Part shown: positions 5,648-6,518 of the stretch, piece after piece
How positions within the stretch are numbered: the first letter of the stretch is position 1
Layout of the letters: the number at the start of each line of letters is the position of its first letter
Assembly (NCBI GenBank): GCA_028287455.1
Contig: JAQBPP010000097.1
Location: forward strand, 1 to 6,518
Length of the DNA stretch: 6,518 nt
Reading direction: 5' to 3'
DNA from: Bacilli bacterium
Lineage (GTDB): Bacteria; Bacillota; Bacilli; Tumebacillales; JAQBPP01
Translations under genes and position numbers: made by a program
Notes under the pieces: model-generated
Told to the model about the DNA's origin: nothing
Database searches by the model: none
The model's input: the letters and a program-made list of their open reading frames with translations, nothing else

Positions 5648-6518
5648 ATGCCAAGTTGGTTTGCCTTTGCTAGCCGAAAAATCATAGTTAACAGATCGAT
5701 GGCTGGATTGTTTACTCTATCCGCCATTTTAGTGTCTGTCATTATTTTCTCCTTAGTGCTCTTTGTAGGCTTGCAAGGGTTGCAAGTTTTTAAAACAGTA
5801 AATCCCATCCAGTTTTTCTTGTCCAGCAAATGGAATCCTGAACACGGTCAGTACGGTGTGCTGCCCTTCATCGTGGGTACTGTTGTAGTGACGGTACTGT
5901 CGTTGATCTTTGCGCTGCCATTTGCGCTTGGCGGGGCGATCTTCACCGCAAAAATTGCGCCGCGCCGCATCCGTGAGATCCTGCGCCCGGCAATCGACTT
6001 ATTTGTGGGCATTCCTTCAGTCGTTTACGGCATGATTGGCATGACGATTCTGGTGCCATTTTTAGGCCAGCATTATGGCAATGGCGGATATGGGTATTTG
6101 GCTACTTCATTAGTGCTTGCGATTATGATTATGCCAACGATCCTAACCGTGTCTGAAGATGCCATACGCACGTTGCCCAGGTCCCTGGAAGAAGCCTCTT
6201 TAGCGCTTGGAGCAACTCGTTGGCAGACGATATTTAAAGTTCTCGTTCCTGCAGCAGTGCCAGGTATTCTCACTGGCGTGATCCTCGGGACCGGCCGCGC
6301 CATTGGTGAAACGATGGCCATGGTCATGGTGATTGGACAAGCGCCAAAAATACCGGGCAGTTTAATTGAATCCAGTTCGTCTTTAACGTCCGAAATTGTC
6401 AAAGAAATTGGGTATGCACAGCCGGGTACATTTTATAATGCACTCTATATGATGGCGTTCCTGCTGCTGCTCTTATCTATTGGTCTCATTTTGGTAATTA
6501 GAATCGTGGCGAGGAGAA
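5648..6518 (+). CDS. pstC: PstC, phosphate ABC transporter permease (3' end beyond window)
   Basis: Inner membrane permease that forms the phosphate channel with PstA. The frame is open from 5648 to the right edge: 290 codons and one base, no stop. Visible parts are a first membrane helix (residues about 21-45); a periplasmic stretch including SSKWNPEHGQYG (59-70); helices at about 73-98, 115-139 and 149-167; the GIPSVVYG motif (121-128); and the cytoplasmic EAA loop EEASLALGATRWQTIFKVLVP (181-201) that docks on the PstB ATPase. Further helices lie at about 203-231 and 264-287. The usual family length is near 300, so only a few residues are probably missing. The ATG at 5648 has AGAGAGGA (5630-5637) 10 nt upstream. 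An in-frame ATG at 5600 would add 16 polar residues but lies inside hairpin A with no good ribosome binding site. pstA and pstB are expected to the right. Confidence 0.93.
   Translation, partial: MPSWFAFASRKIIVNRSMAGLFTLSAILVSVIIFSLVLFVGLQGLQVFKTVNPIQFFLSSKWNPEHGQYGVLPFIVGTVVVTVLSLIFALPFALGGAIFTAKIAPRRIREILRPAIDLFVGIPSVVYGMIGMTILVPFLGQHYGNGGYGYLATSLVLAIMIMPTILTVSEDAIRTLPRSLEEASLALGATRWQTIFKVLVPAAVPGILTGVILGTGRAIGETMAMVMVIGQAPKIPGSLIESSSSLTSEIVKEIGYAQPGTFYNALYMMAFLLLLLSIGLILVIRIVARR

Noticed and set aside
6073..6402. 109-codon antisense open frame within pstC
   Set aside because: It mirrors the codon pattern of an unmistakable pstC on the other strand and resembles no known protein; the same applies to the other minus-strand frames in the window.

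Overview
The window looks like a chromosomal segment of a Gram-positive Bacillota (class Bacilli). The reasons are a DegS/DegU two-component pair in the Bacillus arrangement, strong AGGAGG-type ribosome binding sites, a lipoprotein-type PstS, and a Bacillus-style PhoP box (11-nt-spaced TTAACA-like repeats) upstream of pstS. Base composition is moderate and all genes lie on the + strand. An Alicyclobacillaceae-type relative (Effusibacillus/Tumebacillus/Alicyclobacillus) is a guess that cannot be settled from this sequence alone.

Layout. Positions 1-1133 hold degS, a soluble sensor kinase cut at its 5' end by the window edge. It overlaps degU (1120-1812), the LuxR/NarL-type response regulator, by 14 nt. 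About 100 nt further on is a 142-codon gene (1915-2343) for a small single-pass membrane protein. Its soluble part faintly resembles the start of a family 2 glycosyltransferase but lacks the catalytic part.

Positions 2344-2772 are non-coding and rich in RNA structure. They contain a clear GEMM-I (cyclic di-GMP-I) riboswitch aptamer at 2411-2508, followed at once by a near-perfect 15-bp intrinsic terminator (2522-2565). About 200 nt of further leader carry two small hairpins and a second long terminator-like hairpin with a GNRA loop (2651-2698). The gene downstream (2773-4485) encodes a membrane-anchored GAF-GGDEF diguanylate cyclase with an intact GGEEF active site and no RxxD inhibitory site. 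The layout predicts that the cell's c-di-GMP level controls, at transcription elongation, an enzyme that makes c-di-GMP.

Positions 4486-6518 begin the high-affinity phosphate uptake operon. A four-repeat PhoP box and a -10 element lie before pstS (4669-5553). A 94-nt spacer with two mutually exclusive hairpins follows, one of which masks the next ribosome binding site. Then comes pstC (5648 to the right edge, 290 codons visible, no stop reached). pstA and pstB presumably follow outside the window.

The most interesting part is the riboswitch/tandem-terminator/diguanylate cyclase module. The switchable hairpins between pstS and pstC come second. I see no mobile element, CRISPR array, tRNA or rRNA.
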